IMG/VR virus record: IMGVR_UViG_3300028008_000125
Location: 1 to 21,676 of that record
Reading direction: 5' to 3' (one strand)
Source: a virus
Length of the DNA: 21,676 bases
Below, piece by piece: positions 1 through 9,154 of this stretch. The position numbers and the translations under genes were made by a program. A model generated the notes under the pieces. The model was not told where the DNA came from and ran no database searches. It worked only from the letters and a program-made list of their open reading frames with translations. The first letter of the stretch is position 1, and each line of letters begins with the position of its first letter.

Positions 1-1739
1 GACTACTTACAGGAGCACAAGCCGAATCAATTATTGGGTCTGATGACGTAACTTATAGTGTTTTATCTATAAAAATTAAAAATCAAACTGGTATAATAAT
101 TAGTTCGCAGGCATTTACTCCAAAAACTACTATTACAGGATTTCAAGGCGGAATTAATGCTGGTATGAATCTTAGTGCATCGGCACTAGTAGGTACATCA
201 GTATTAAAATACTACGGAGTTTCAGAAAAAGCTGAAAATCTTATAGTTAACAATACTATTGTTCCTGCTACAAATTTTTTAAGAAGCGATGCAGAATCTA
301 GTTCTAACTTCCAACTTAATATTAAAAACGATCAAGGCATTGTTGTAGGTACTAGTGGACAGTTAGGAATACAAATAGAAAATCAAAGTACCGTATTTCG
401 ACAAAATAGTGATACGTCTAATATAGATTTTAGAATGCTTAATAGCACATCTTATGATACAATACTAAGACTAGATGCTAGAGGCTTTATCGGCGTTAAT
501 AATACAGCACCTGAATCGGCACTAGATATTAAAGGAAGTGTTAAAGTAAATCAAGCATTAGGTGATCCGACATCAGGAAAAATATTAATCGATACTACTT
601 ATAATAGTACTGATCTTCTTTCAGGCACGTTTGTAACTAAGGGCGGAATTGCAGTAGCGAAAGATATACAAGCCGGCGGAAACATAATTTTAGGCGGCAA
701 TGATGATAATAATGAAGCAACTGCTGGATATATATCTAGTGGTAATATATCACCTACAACTACAGGTAGATGGGATATTGGATCAGCTGTATTAAAATAT
801 GATAATGTTTATGCTAATACGTATTTTGGTAATTTACAAGGTAATGTAAGCGGAACAGTCAGCGGCAGAGCAGGATCTGCAGATAGAATTGCAAGTGCTA
901 CTACGTTTGGAATAACTGGTGATGTAACTGACAATAGTTTTGAATATGACGGCCAAGTTGGCGGCACTACAAAAACATTTAATGTACGTATTGCTAATAG
1001 TTTTATATCAAACAAGACAACTTTGCCCTTTTCAGATAACGAAGATGAAATATTGCTTAACAAATTTAGTTCATCGGGCGGATTTGACTCGGGTGTTTAT
1101 AAAGTAAAGAAAAGTACTTTTTTAAGTACAATTCCTTTAGTCCCTGCAGGCGGCCTTATGCCATTTGCAGGAAGTGTGCTACCGTCAGGTTGGTTATTTT
1201 GTGATGGATCTATTGTTAATATTTCTGATTACAGCATATTGTTTACAGCTATTGGGTATGCATTTAAAGATAGATCTTTATTATTACAAAATGGTGCAAC
1301 AACATTTGGCTTGCCGGACTTTAGAGGTAGATTTGCTTTAGGCCTTGATAATATGAATGGTGCACCAGCAGGCAGAGTTACAAACGCTGCTGCCGGAGCT
1401 GTTGGCGGAAACGCTGGAACCGAAGCAGTGCGTGTTAGAGATGTTAATTTACCAGAACACGACCATAATTTAGAAGGCCCGAGCGGAAATCAATATTATG
1501 CATTACGGGAAGCAGCGGGAGAACCTTCTGATAATAACGCAATTAAATTAACAGTTGAGCCTGGTCTCGGCGGCACTCAAGGTTTAGCATCAAGCGGTGG
1601 CATTGCTGGCGGTGGAGCAACAGGTAGCGGAGATTTTACAAATATTGGTACAGAAGAAGTACCAGAACTTGTAGGTGCGCCACTGGATACTATGAATCCA
1701 TACTTAGCTGTTAATTATATAATCTATACTGGAAATTAA
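1..1739 (+). CDS. Tail fibre protein with C-terminal phage tail-collar domain (5' partial)
   Basis: This is a virion fibre subunit, probably involved in receptor contact or fibre tip formation. The reading frame is open from the left edge (first full codon at base 3), so the ATG at 165 is internal and the true start lies upstream. The residues before that ATG (AESIIGSDDVTYSVLSIKI, then a GFQGGINAG segment) align with the second module of the next two genes. The middle holds fibre-type repeats: a DARGFIGVNNTAPESALDIKG segment near 475-535, the DIGSAVLKYDNVYANTYFG segment near 775-830, then NLQGNVSG. From about 1144 the C-terminus reads PAGGLMPFAGSVLPSGWLFC followed by GLPDFRGRFALG and LPEHDH, the signature of the phage tail-collar family, and it ends NPYLAVNYIIYTGN. 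The family assignment of the collar is firm; which fibre of the particle it belongs to is unknown. The next gene starts one base after its stop. Confidence 0.9.
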   Translation, partial: LLTGAQAESIIGSDDVTYSVLSIKIKNQTGIIISSQAFTPKTTITGFQGGINAGMNLSASALVGTSVLKYYGVSEKAENLIVNNTIVPATNFLRSDAESSSNFQLNIKNDQGIVVGTSGQLGIQIENQSTVFRQNSDTSNIDFRMLNSTSYDTILRLDARGFIGVNNTAPESALDIKGSVKVNQALGDPTSGKILIDTTYNSTDLLSGTFVTKGGIAVAKDIQAGGNIILGGNDDNNEATAGYISSGNISPTTTGRWDIGSAVLKYDNVYANTYFGNLQGNVSGTVSGRAGSADRIASATTFGITGDVTDNSFEYDGQVGGTTKTFNVRIANSFISNKTTLPFSDNEDEILLNKFSSSGGFDSGVYKVKKSTFLSTIPLVPAGGLMPFAGSVLPSGWLFCDGSIVNISDYSILFTAIGYAFKDRSLLLQNGATTFGLPDFRGRFALGLDNMNGAPAGRVTNAAAGAVGGNAGTEAVRVRDVNLPEHDHNLEGPSGNQYYALREAAGEPSDNNAIKLTVEPGLGGTQGLASSGGIAGGGATGSGDFTNIGTEEVPELVGAPLDTMNPYLAVNYIIYTGN

Positions 1740-1740
1740 A

Positions 1741-3669
1741 ATGAGTTATCAACTAAACAAGACAGACGGCACAATATTAACAGACTTAATTGATGGCCAA
1801 ATAGATACTACTAGTACTAACCTTGTACTTGTTGGTAGAAACTATACAGGGTACGGTGAATACTTTAATGAAAATTTTATTAAATTATTAGAAAATTTTT
1901 CCAATACATCATCACCTAGTAATCCGTTAACTGGACAAACTTGGTGGGATAATAGCGATAAGCGATTAAAAGTGTATGACGGAATACAATGGAAAGCAAG
2001 TGGCGGACCATTTGTACAAACTACTCGACCACAAATGGTTGCTGGTGATTTATGGATAGATAGTTTAAACAATCAAGTATATGCATACGATGGCAGCGAT
2101 CTTATTTTAATGGGTCCGTCATATACTCTAACACAGGGCGAAACTGGATACAGAGTAGAAAGTATACTTGATGCCCAGAGCCGTTCTAGAACAGTTGCAA
2201 GTTTATATGTCGGCGGTACATTAACAGCAGTAGTTAGTGCAATAGAATTTACACCAGTGTACAGTCAACAAATAGACGGACTAGTTACAGCAACTAATCC
2301 AACTGGTATAATATATCAAGGATTTAATATTATTGACACTGATAATTTTAAATTTAGAGGTATTGCAGATTCTGCTAATGCACTTGTTACAGCAGGAGGC
2401 GTAGTTAGAACTGCTGACAGTTTCCTTCCGTCAACTGCTAATGGATTAACAACAGGCACATTAACAATTTCAAACTCAGGTGGATTAACTGTTGGTTCTT
2501 CGCAGAATCACGTACAAAAAATTGTAGGTCCTAGATATTATTTAGAAAACCAAATTACTGACGAAGATATGAGTATGCGTGTTAAGTCAAGCTCATTTGG
2601 ATCAATTACAGTAGATGCAATTTACGTAGATGCAAGTACTGCAAGAGTTGGAATATTTAATAGAACACCAGCCGGCGAATTTAGACTACCTGATTATACA
2701 TTAGATGTAGATGGTGATTTACGAGTAACTGGTAATCTTTTAATCGAAGGAACGACAACTAGTATTGATGTTGCTACACTAAGAATTGAAGATAAAAATA
2801 TTGAAATTGCTAAAGCATCTGATAGCACAACATTAACTGGATTAAATGCAGATAACGCCGGTCTTATATTAGATACTTCAGATGTTGGGCAAAAATTATG
2901 GACCTGGAAGCAATTAGAAGATGCATGGACAACTAATGTTAATTTAGATCTAAGTGACAATACTAAGGCAATAAAAATTGGCGGAGAAAACAAATTAACA
3001 AATACAAGTTTAGTTAATATTCAAAAAGCCCCGCAATTAGACGAAATTGGAAACTTAATTAATTTAGATATTGATGATATAAACATAAATGGCGCTACAA
3101 TAACAGCATCACCAAGTCTTGGTTCTTTTGCAGTAGTTTCTAATAACGGAATTAATATTACAGCGTCCGGCGACATTGCAATACAAGATAATCAAAAAAT
3201 TACAGGATTAGCTAATCCTACAGAAGATCAAGATGCTGCAACAAAGGCATACACCGATCAACAAATATCAACTGAAGTTATAGTATTTTCACTAGACGTT
3301 ACTGGATTAGGAGTAGACTCGACATTAGAAGCAAATGTTGCAACAATTATAAATTCAATGTATCCAGCAGACATACTTAATACTGGCAAGACTGCAAAAA
3401 TACATACAACATCATATGCAGGAGCAACGGTAACTGGTATTAATGTTACTGTATCAGAAAGTCCTGACACAAGTGGAGTACTAACTAAAAATACTGTTGC
3501 AGTTGATCAAGGCGGTGCGTCAAACGCTGGCCAAGCAATACAAGATCTTGATGCTTCAAACACAGCAAGCGGTAATGTTGTTCTTACTCCGTCAAGAACA
3601 TTAATGACTTATACATCAATCGGTACAGCATGGACTCACACAAGTACAACTGAACCGTATTCATTTTAA
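1741..3669 (+). CDS. Tail fibre / virion structural protein, paralogue of its two neighbours
   Basis: A 642-aa fibre-like protein. Residues 1-130 form a domain shared with the downstream gene: MSYQL, then YTGYGEYFNENFIKLLENF, LTGQTWWD and GIQWKASGG, followed by a second tryptophan-containing unit (GDLWIDSLNNQVYAYDG). A second module (about 133-210) ending in GFNII is shared with both neighbours. Residues about 300-340 contain ARVGIFNRTP and YTLDVDGDLRVTGNL, and about 345-420 contain IEDKNIEIA and WTWKQLEDAW, a repeat style common in marine T4-like fibres. Residues about 486-510 carry the fibre repeat KITGLANPTEDQDAATKAYT. The last ~130 residues (Ser/Thr-rich, ending TTEPYSF) are not recognised. 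The start follows the previous stop by one base, with only a weak GGAAA upstream, so translation may depend on coupling. The role in the virion is inferred from these motifs and the location. Confidence 0.87.
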   Translation: MSYQLNKTDGTILTDLIDGQIDTTSTNLVLVGRNYTGYGEYFNENFIKLLENFSNTSSPSNPLTGQTWWDNSDKRLKVYDGIQWKASGGPFVQTTRPQMVAGDLWIDSLNNQVYAYDGSDLILMGPSYTLTQGETGYRVESILDAQSRSRTVASLYVGGTLTAVVSAIEFTPVYSQQIDGLVTATNPTGIIYQGFNIIDTDNFKFRGIADSANALVTAGGVVRTADSFLPSTANGLTTGTLTISNSGGLTVGSSQNHVQKIVGPRYYLENQITDEDMSMRVKSSSFGSITVDAIYVDASTARVGIFNRTPAGEFRLPDYTLDVDGDLRVTGNLLIEGTTTSIDVATLRIEDKNIEIAKASDSTTLTGLNADNAGLILDTSDVGQKLWTWKQLEDAWTTNVNLDLSDNTKAIKIGGENKLTNTSLVNIQKAPQLDEIGNLINLDIDDININGATITASPSLGSFAVVSNNGINITASGDIAIQDNQKITGLANPTEDQDAATKAYTDQQISTEVIVFSLDVTGLGVDSTLEANVATIINSMYPADILNTGKTAKIHTTSYAGATVTGINVTVSESPDTSGVLTKNTVAVDQGGASNAGQAIQDLDASNTASGNVVLTPSRTLMTYTSIGTAWTHTSTTEPYSF

Positions 3670-3672
3670 TTG

Positions 3673-3681
3673 AATAAATAC
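3673..3681 (+). promoter_or_regulatory. Candidate T4-type late promoter (AATAAATAC)
   Basis: AATAAATAC lies in the 40-base gap between two fibre genes, 29 bases before the downstream ATG. T4 late promoters have the core TATAAATA, and marine T4-like phages are known to use relaxed (N)ATAAATA versions. The same nine bases occur at 9119-9127 at nearly the same distance from another fibre start. A ribosome site (AGGGG, 3695-3699) follows. The call rests on the motif and its placement only. Confidence 0.55.
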
Positions 3682-3709
3682 TAATAATAGCACTAGGGGT
3701 TTACAAGCA

Positions 3710-5227
3710 ATGGCTTATCAAATAGACAGATATAACAATACACTGTTAACAACAGTAGAAGATGGTACAGTTGATCAAACAACTGACCTTAAATTCATAG
3801 GTAAAAACTATGCAGGATACGGAGAAATTCAAAATGAAAATATGTTATTTTTACTTGAAAACTTCTCTGGCACTGTTGCGCCACCTCGGGCACTAACTGG
3901 TCAACTTTGGTATGACTCTGCAAGCGCCAAACTAAAATTTTATGACGGAAATACATGGAAGGCATCAGGTGGAGCAACTGCAACTAGTACAGCACCAACA
4001 GGTTCTTCAAATGGAGATTTTTGGTGGGATAGTGCAAACAACCAATTATATGTGTATAACGGAACAACTTTTGATCTCATAGGCCCGCAAAACTCAGGCG
4101 AAGGTCTAACACAAATGCAAAGTGTAGATCTAGTAGGACAAGATGGCAGTACTAATAGTGTTATTACTACAACCCTTAATGATGTAATTATAGCTATTGC
4201 AAGTAATAGTCCTGCATTTGATATTGATGCTAGTAACACTATAGCAGGTTTTACTAAAATTATTAAAGGTTTAAATTTAATTAACACTCTAAGTACTGGT
4301 GTAAATCCTGGTATCACAACAAGTGAACATAGATTCAATGGAACTGCAACATCAGCAGAAAAAATTGTTGTTTATGACGCAAACGGTGCTATTGTTAAGG
4401 TTGTAGATGGATCTGAATTAGTTACAACAACTTCGGGTACAGCAAGCGTATTTAATGAAGAAACTAAATTTAAAAGTAATACAGGTATAAAAATTGGATC
4501 ATCAGATCAACTATCTATAGGGTTTGATGCAAATACAAATGCCGGAGTGATAACTAACTCTAATGGTTCGAGTAGTAAGATATTATTGCAAACAACTAGT
4601 ACATTAGGAGCAGTAACTACAATAGCTGACGTTAATATACTTGGTATTATGCCAGGTGCTGATAATGTATACGATATTGGATCATCCTCGCTACGCTGGA
4701 AAGAGATACATTCTACAAAATTTAAAGGTGTTGCTGATAAATCTGACAAATTAAAATATGGAACAGATTTATATGCAGTCGGAAGCCAATTATTGTCAAA
4801 TGATACTGTTGCTGTTAGAACTGGTGACGGAAACATAGTTGCTAACTTATTTCAAGGTACAGCAACAAGTGCAAGATATGCTGACTTAGCAGAAAAGTAT
4901 GCAACATCAGAAGAATTGCCAGCAGGCACAGCAGTTGCAGTAGGTGGCGAAGCAGAAGTGCAGCCAGCAAGTGCAAGTAGTCATTGTATTGGAGTTGTAT
5001 CAACTGATCCAGCATACATGATGAACAGTGAAGCCGAAGGCCAATACATTGGACTTAAAGGGCGGTTGCCTGTAAGAGTTAAGGGTGCAGTTAGAAAAGG
5101 CGATGCAGTTTATGCAATGGCAGATGGCGTATGTACAACTATTTCAACAACAGCAATGGTAGGAATTGCGCTGGAAAGTAATAGCAATGAGGGCGAAAAG
5201 CTAGTAGAATGCGTACTTAAGGTATAA
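3710..5227 (+). CDS. Tail fibre protein with possible self-processing (Peptidase_G2-like) C-terminus
   Basis: A 505-aa paralogue of the preceding gene. Residues 1-130 repeat the same domain (MAYQI, then YAGYGEIQNENMLFLLENF, LTGQLWYD, GNTWKASGG, GDFWWDSANNQLYVYNG), and the second module runs to about 190. Near residues 320-345 is VYDIGSSSLRWKEIHSTKFKG, a fibre repeat also seen in the first gene of the window. From about residue 385 the C-terminus reads ARYADLAEKYATSEELPAGT, then IGVVSTDPAYMMNS, LPVRVKGAVRKGDAVYAM and a closing GEKLVECVLKV. The YADLAE...GVVS..P pattern recalls intramolecular chaperone/self-cleaving ends of phage appendages (Peptidase_G2 type). That comparison is inference; no catalytic residues are confirmed. 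The ATG is supported by AGGGG ten bases upstream, and a late-promoter-like motif precedes it. Its stop codon overlaps the TAAGGA ribosome site of the next gene. Confidence 0.87.
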   Translation: MAYQIDRYNNTLLTTVEDGTVDQTTDLKFIGKNYAGYGEIQNENMLFLLENFSGTVAPPRALTGQLWYDSASAKLKFYDGNTWKASGGATATSTAPTGSSNGDFWWDSANNQLYVYNGTTFDLIGPQNSGEGLTQMQSVDLVGQDGSTNSVITTTLNDVIIAIASNSPAFDIDASNTIAGFTKIIKGLNLINTLSTGVNPGITTSEHRFNGTATSAEKIVVYDANGAIVKVVDGSELVTTTSGTASVFNEETKFKSNTGIKIGSSDQLSIGFDANTNAGVITNSNGSSSKILLQTTSTLGAVTTIADVNILGIMPGADNVYDIGSSSLRWKEIHSTKFKGVADKSDKLKYGTDLYAVGSQLLSNDTVAVRTGDGNIVANLFQGTATSARYADLAEKYATSEELPAGTAVAVGGEAEVQPASASSHCIGVVSTDPAYMMNSEAEGQYIGLKGRLPVRVKGAVRKGDAVYAMADGVCTTISTTAMVGIALESNSNEGEKLVECVLKV

Positions 5228-5236
5228 GGAACCCAA

Positions 5237-8200
5237 ATGGCAAATATTACAGCAGCACGAATTAATAACCTACAAAACAGAATTTCATTAATTTATGGTC
5301 AAGGCGCAGGCCAAAGTGGTTACGGACAAACACTATCAAGTAGCCAAGTTAGTTCAGTCGAAGGCGAAGTTAGAGCAGCTGATCTTAATAACATATATGC
5401 AGATATTTTAAATGCTAGAGTACACCAGGTTGGTGTTGGTAATTTATCAATCGATACAGTAATAAGTGGATCAAATACCGTAGCAGAAGAAACAAGTGCA
5501 TTTCTAAGCGATGACGGAATACTTACAGATGACCCTGATGGGTTTAAGAAAGGTATAGCTGACTACGAAGCATTAATGACTTTAATTGAAACTAATAAAT
5601 TTATTGTATCACCGTCACAAGCAGAACAATCACTTAAATTAACTGATATACGATCAGCGTCATGGAACGGATTAATTTATCAAGTATTTACAGTAACATT
5701 TAATGATTCAGATCACAGACGTAACTTTTTTAATAGCGGCGGACAAATAAGAATAGCAGCAGCTAATTCTGCATCAAAAACACAAAAAGGACTTGATTGG
5801 GCGCAATTACTTGCTGAAGTTGGAACAATCTCATTTGGATATAACAACACTGTAGTAAACTCTACTCAAGTATCTTCTGTAGGCAATTATGACCTTACAT
5901 CTGCGTATCAACAGATTTATTACAAAGCCGGTACTGGATATACAAGTGCCGTATACGAAAATAATACTTTTAAAATTAACGCTAGAGAGTTGACTGGTAG
6001 TAAAATTGAATTTAGAATTGAGTTTGATGATACTGTCTTTGATAACGTAGTTGACAATAATGTAGACGGAAGACTTGAAAGTAATGCACAATTATACATT
6101 GCTAAAGGAAACTATGTATCTGTTGAAGATCCTACATTTTCCATCACAACATCAGTATCAGGATTTGACTCTCCTGCAGAGATTAATAGGAGCCCAGAAT
6201 ATTCTATTGGAGTTGACTTAGCAAGGAATCAATATGAAATTCATAATGCAAATGCACAACAATATGCAAGTATAGATTATGTTGTAAATGCAGTAAATGT
6301 CGATTACCCGATTACATTATACTGGGATACAGAAGCTGTTAGTGGCAATGTTACTGCGGCAGACTTTGATGACAACACTCTATCAGGAAGTATTACAATT
6401 ACCGCAGCATATACACAAGCTGAACGAACTATTAATAGAACACTTTTAGCTGATAACTTTACTGAAGGTACTGAAAGTTTTAGATTAAGGTTATACACAG
6501 ATGCGTCACTGTCAAGTTTTGTTGACTCGACCGGAGTTGTTACAATAGTAGATAATTCTGTAGGTGTTACACCTGCACCTACACCTACATATTCAATAAC
6601 ATCAGAATATTCGAGTGTAACAGAAGGAGAATCATCAACATATACTGTATCTACTAGTAATGTACCTAATGGTATATTATATTGGACAACTACAGGGGCG
6701 GGCATAACTGCTGGAGATTTTACTGATAATACACTTAGTGGAACTGTTGAAGTATTTGGCGGAACAGGTCAATTTATTCGTACTACTAGAGCAGATTTAG
6801 CAACTGAAGGCACAGAGGTTTTTGACATACAACTAAGAACAGGCTCAGTTAATGGCACAGTTGTGTTAACAGCAGGCAATGGCGCAGCAACGTATATATC
6901 AGATACTTCACTAACACCGCCGACAGCAACTTTCTTATCCAACAGCGGCACGTCAGTAGTTTCTACTACACCAGGAATATACAAATGGACTGCTCCGTCT
7001 CATATTAATAATGTAACTGTGCAAGCAATCGGCGCAGGTGGCTCAGGATATAGCAACGGCGGCGCAGGCGGCGGTGGCGGAGGCTATGCATCTAGTACAG
7101 TCTCAGTAAATCCAGGACAAACATATGACGTAGCAGTTGGTGCAAACGCAAGTAATTCAGCAGGCGGAAATACATATTTTAGAACATTAAACACTGTGTC
7201 GGGTAGAGGCGGAAGTCAAGGCTCTTTTGTGTCCAATAATACTACTTTATCACCAGGTGCAACCGGCGGAGGATTTGTTGGAACAACTGGTGGCAATGGC
7301 GGTGCCGGCGGCGCTGGGTACTATACTTATGGTGGAGGCGGCGGAGGCGGCGTTGGAGGCTACGGCGGCACCGGAGGCACAGGAGGCACAGGAGGCCGAT
7401 CGATATCTGGAATATCAGCAACTAACGGAACAGCAGGCGCAAACGGAGCCGGAGGCGGCGGTGGCGGAGGCGGTACAACTAGTCCTAGTTACGGGGCAGG
7501 TGGCGGAGGTGGCGTAATAGCTACAGCTACATCTGCGCCATGGGCTGGCGGAACTTTTGGAACGGCTAATGGCTCTACTGGCACAGGCGGTGGTGGTGTC
7601 GGACCTGGCGTTACTAGCTTTGATGGTGCTGATGGCAGTTCTACTGGCGGAGGCGTAGGCGGCAACTATGGTGGAGGCGGCGGAGCATCAGGAGGCAGCG
7701 GTGGCGGCACTTCAGCATCTGGCGGCCCTGGCGCAATTGTATTATCGTGGGATGCAGTACCTGCGCCGACACCGGCAATAGTTCCTGCAATATCTACTTC
7801 TTCTAGCAATCTACAATTTACGTCACCTTCTGGAGTAAGACCAAGCCCGCAGCGTATTACATTTACATCAAACGCAGCAGTAACAGTAACAGGTATATCA
7901 GTTAGTCAAAGTAGTGCATCTGCTACAAGTATTGATTATACAGGAGCCTTAGGTGTACCAAGCGGTGTTGCTAACTTCTCAGTTACTCCGAGCTCGAGTA
8001 AATATATAGATGTTACATTTTATAGATTTGGAAGTTCAGGAACATCAACACTAACAATAAGTACAACTGCAGGCACAAAAGTTGTACAACTTAATTGGAC
8101 AGCAGAAGTAGATCAAACTCCGACATATAGCATGACTGTAGATAGCGGTCGAGCTGGATATCCAACAGTAGGTGATGAAACAACATATTCGGCATTTGTA

Positions 8201-9091
8201 TACACAGTAACAACTACTAATGTTCCAAACGGAACAGTACTATACTGGGTTAATAAACAAACATCTTCACCCGCACCTATTTCTGCAAATGATGTTAACG
8301 GACTCACTGGAACAGTTACAATTAGTAATAATTCAGGATCATTTACTAGGACAGCAGTAGCTGACGCTACAACTGAATCAGGTACAGAATTTTTTGGAAC
8401 AGAATTAAGAACTGGAAGTGTCGCAGGCCCAGTAGTCCAAAATGCAATTTATGCTGCTATACAAGACTCATCTTTAACTCCAGCAGCACCAGTACCGACA
8501 TATAATCCATCAATAAGTCTACCTACATCAGTAACAAGAGGCGAAACGTTTGCTTATGCTATTAACGGTGGAGCACCAGGAACAACATGGACAGCTAATA
8601 ACGGAATATCAGAAGCTACAGGAACTTTTGACAACAACGGTGATTTTTCAGGAACTACTGTAATTAATAGCGCAGGATCTTACACTTATGTTGTAACCTA
8701 TTCCGATCCTACATCGACTACAGACACGTTTAATATTACAGTAGTTGATCCAGAACCAGTATCACAAGATACTCCTGTAACAGTTAGCCCTACAAGTAAA
8801 TCAATTGAAATTGATCCAGGCACACAAATTGCAGCAGCTAGTTTTGTAGTTACTAATCCAACTGATGAGATCCTTAATATAAGTGTACAAGAGATTAGTA
8901 GACCATCAGGAACAAATACAGGTATTTCAGCTAGAAGCTTTGTACTTGCTCCGGGTGCAACTAGGCGTGTAGGAGTAGCCGGCAATACTAGTAATTTAAA
9001 TGCAAACACATATACATTTAATTTTGGTATTCTTGCAGCAGGTTATCCGGGAACATATCCTAAATTTTCTCTAGTGCTATACAGACAATAA
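5237..9091 (+). CDS. Giant modular adhesin / tail fibre with glycine-rich domain
   Basis: A 1284-aa protein, probably a host-recognition fibre. Residues 1-300 are an anchor domain shared with the next gene: MANITAARINNLQNR, GYGQTL, HQVG, and RRNFFNSGGQIR at 161-172, a motif common in marine phage structural proteins. Two Calx-beta-like modules follow (about 325-445 and 448-556), each with a TEGTE loop, the second ending DTSLTPP. Residues about 580-840 are a glycine-rich domain introduced by IYKWTAP and VTVQAIGAGGSG, with long GGX runs, closing on GGPGAIVLSWD. After it come an Ig-like module (about 845-960), a third Calx-beta-like module (about 963-1085, TESGTE variant), a PKD/Ig-like module with GTFDNNGDFSGT and GSYTYVV (about 1088-1175), and a C-terminal Ig-like module. 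No signal peptide or membrane segment is visible. TAAGGA (5225-5230) is the ribosome site and overlaps the previous stop. Receptor binding is inferred. Confidence 0.88.
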   Translation: MANITAARINNLQNRISLIYGQGAGQSGYGQTLSSSQVSSVEGEVRAADLNNIYADILNARVHQVGVGNLSIDTVISGSNTVAEETSAFLSDDGILTDDPDGFKKGIADYEALMTLIETNKFIVSPSQAEQSLKLTDIRSASWNGLIYQVFTVTFNDSDHRRNFFNSGGQIRIAAANSASKTQKGLDWAQLLAEVGTISFGYNNTVVNSTQVSSVGNYDLTSAYQQIYYKAGTGYTSAVYENNTFKINARELTGSKIEFRIEFDDTVFDNVVDNNVDGRLESNAQLYIAKGNYVSVEDPTFSITTSVSGFDSPAEINRSPEYSIGVDLARNQYEIHNANAQQYASIDYVVNAVNVDYPITLYWDTEAVSGNVTAADFDDNTLSGSITITAAYTQAERTINRTLLADNFTEGTESFRLRLYTDASLSSFVDSTGVVTIVDNSVGVTPAPTPTYSITSEYSSVTEGESSTYTVSTSNVPNGILYWTTTGAGITAGDFTDNTLSGTVEVFGGTGQFIRTTRADLATEGTEVFDIQLRTGSVNGTVVLTAGNGAATYISDTSLTPPTATFLSNSGTSVVSTTPGIYKWTAPSHINNVTVQAIGAGGSGYSNGGAGGGGGGYASSTVSVNPGQTYDVAVGANASNSAGGNTYFRTLNTVSGRGGSQGSFVSNNTTLSPGATGGGFVGTTGGNGGAGGAGYYTYGGGGGGGVGGYGGTGGTGGTGGRSISGISATNGTAGANGAGGGGGGGGTTSPSYGAGGGGGVIATATSAPWAGGTFGTANGSTGTGGGGVGPGVTSFDGADGSSTGGGVGGNYGGGGGASGGSGGGTSASGGPGAIVLSWDAVPAPTPAIVPAISTSSSNLQFTSPSGVRPSPQRITFTSNAAVTVTGISVSQSSASATSIDYTGALGVPSGVANFSVTPSSSKYIDVTFYRFGSSGTSTLTISTTAGTKVVQLNWTAEVDQTPTYSMTVDSGRAGYPTVGDETTYSAFVYTVTTTNVPNGTVLYWVNKQTSSPAPISANDVNGLTGTVTISNNSGSFTRTAVADATTESGTEFFGTELRTGSVAGPVVQNAIYAAIQDSSLTPAAPVPTYNPSISLPTSVTRGETFAYAINGGAPGTTWTANNGISEATGTFDNNGDFSGTTVINSAGSYTYVVTYSDPTSTTDTFNITVVDPEPVSQDTPVTVSPTSKSIEIDPGTQIAAASFVVTNPTDEILNISVQEISRPSGTNTGISARSFVLAPGATRRVGVAGNTSNLNANTYTFNFGILAAGYPGTYPKFSLVLYRQ
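6979..7755 (+). other. Glycine-rich (polyglycine) domain-coding segment
   Basis: About 260 residues within the first giant adhesin, dominated by GGX and GGGGG runs encoded by ggc/gga/ggt codons. This makes a local GC-rich island in an otherwise AT-rich window. It includes a short tandem array of the 9-mer GGAGGCACA (7373-7390, plus a degenerate third unit) encoding GGT repeats. The leading IYKWTAP...VTVQAIGAGGSG and the NPGQTYDVAVG strand resemble the lead-in of glycine-rich phage fibre domains. By analogy with T4-like gp38-type adhesins, such runs can pack as polyglycine helices presenting variable loops; that structural reading is inference. Confidence 0.75.
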
Positions 9092-9118
9092 TATAAAAAA
9101 ATAGTCATGGGTATTTTT

Positions 9119-9127
9119 AATAAATAC
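9119..9127 (+). promoter_or_regulatory. Candidate T4-type late promoter (AATAAATAC)
   Basis: AATAAATAC sits in the 63-base gap before the largest gene, 28 bases ahead of its ATG, matching the spacing of the copy at 3673-3681. A short AT-only inverted repeat (AAAAATA 9097-9103, TATTTTT 9112-9118) lies immediately upstream. A purine-rich GAGAG (9145-9149) is the likely ribosome site. Confidence 0.55.
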
Positions 9128-9154
9128 ACAGTATATAAAAATTAGAGAGATTGC

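Noticed and set aside
165-167. ATG at 165 as the start of the first fibre gene
   Set aside because: The frame is open upstream to the window edge, and the upstream residues align with the second module of the two following fibre genes.
7373-7399. Tandem GGAGGCACA units as a regulatory or CRISPR-like repeat
   Set aside because: They are in frame and encode GGT repeats within the glycine-rich domain; there are no spacers.
7227-7517. Plus-strand 96-codon frame inside the glycine-rich segment
   Set aside because: It is a shifted reading of the GGX repeats, giving an Ala/Glu-rich sequence with no independent support.
9097-9118. AT-only hairpin (AAAAATA / TATTTTT) as a terminator
   Set aside because: The stem has seven A-T pairs, an eight-base loop and no G-C core; it would be too weak for a confident intrinsic terminator.
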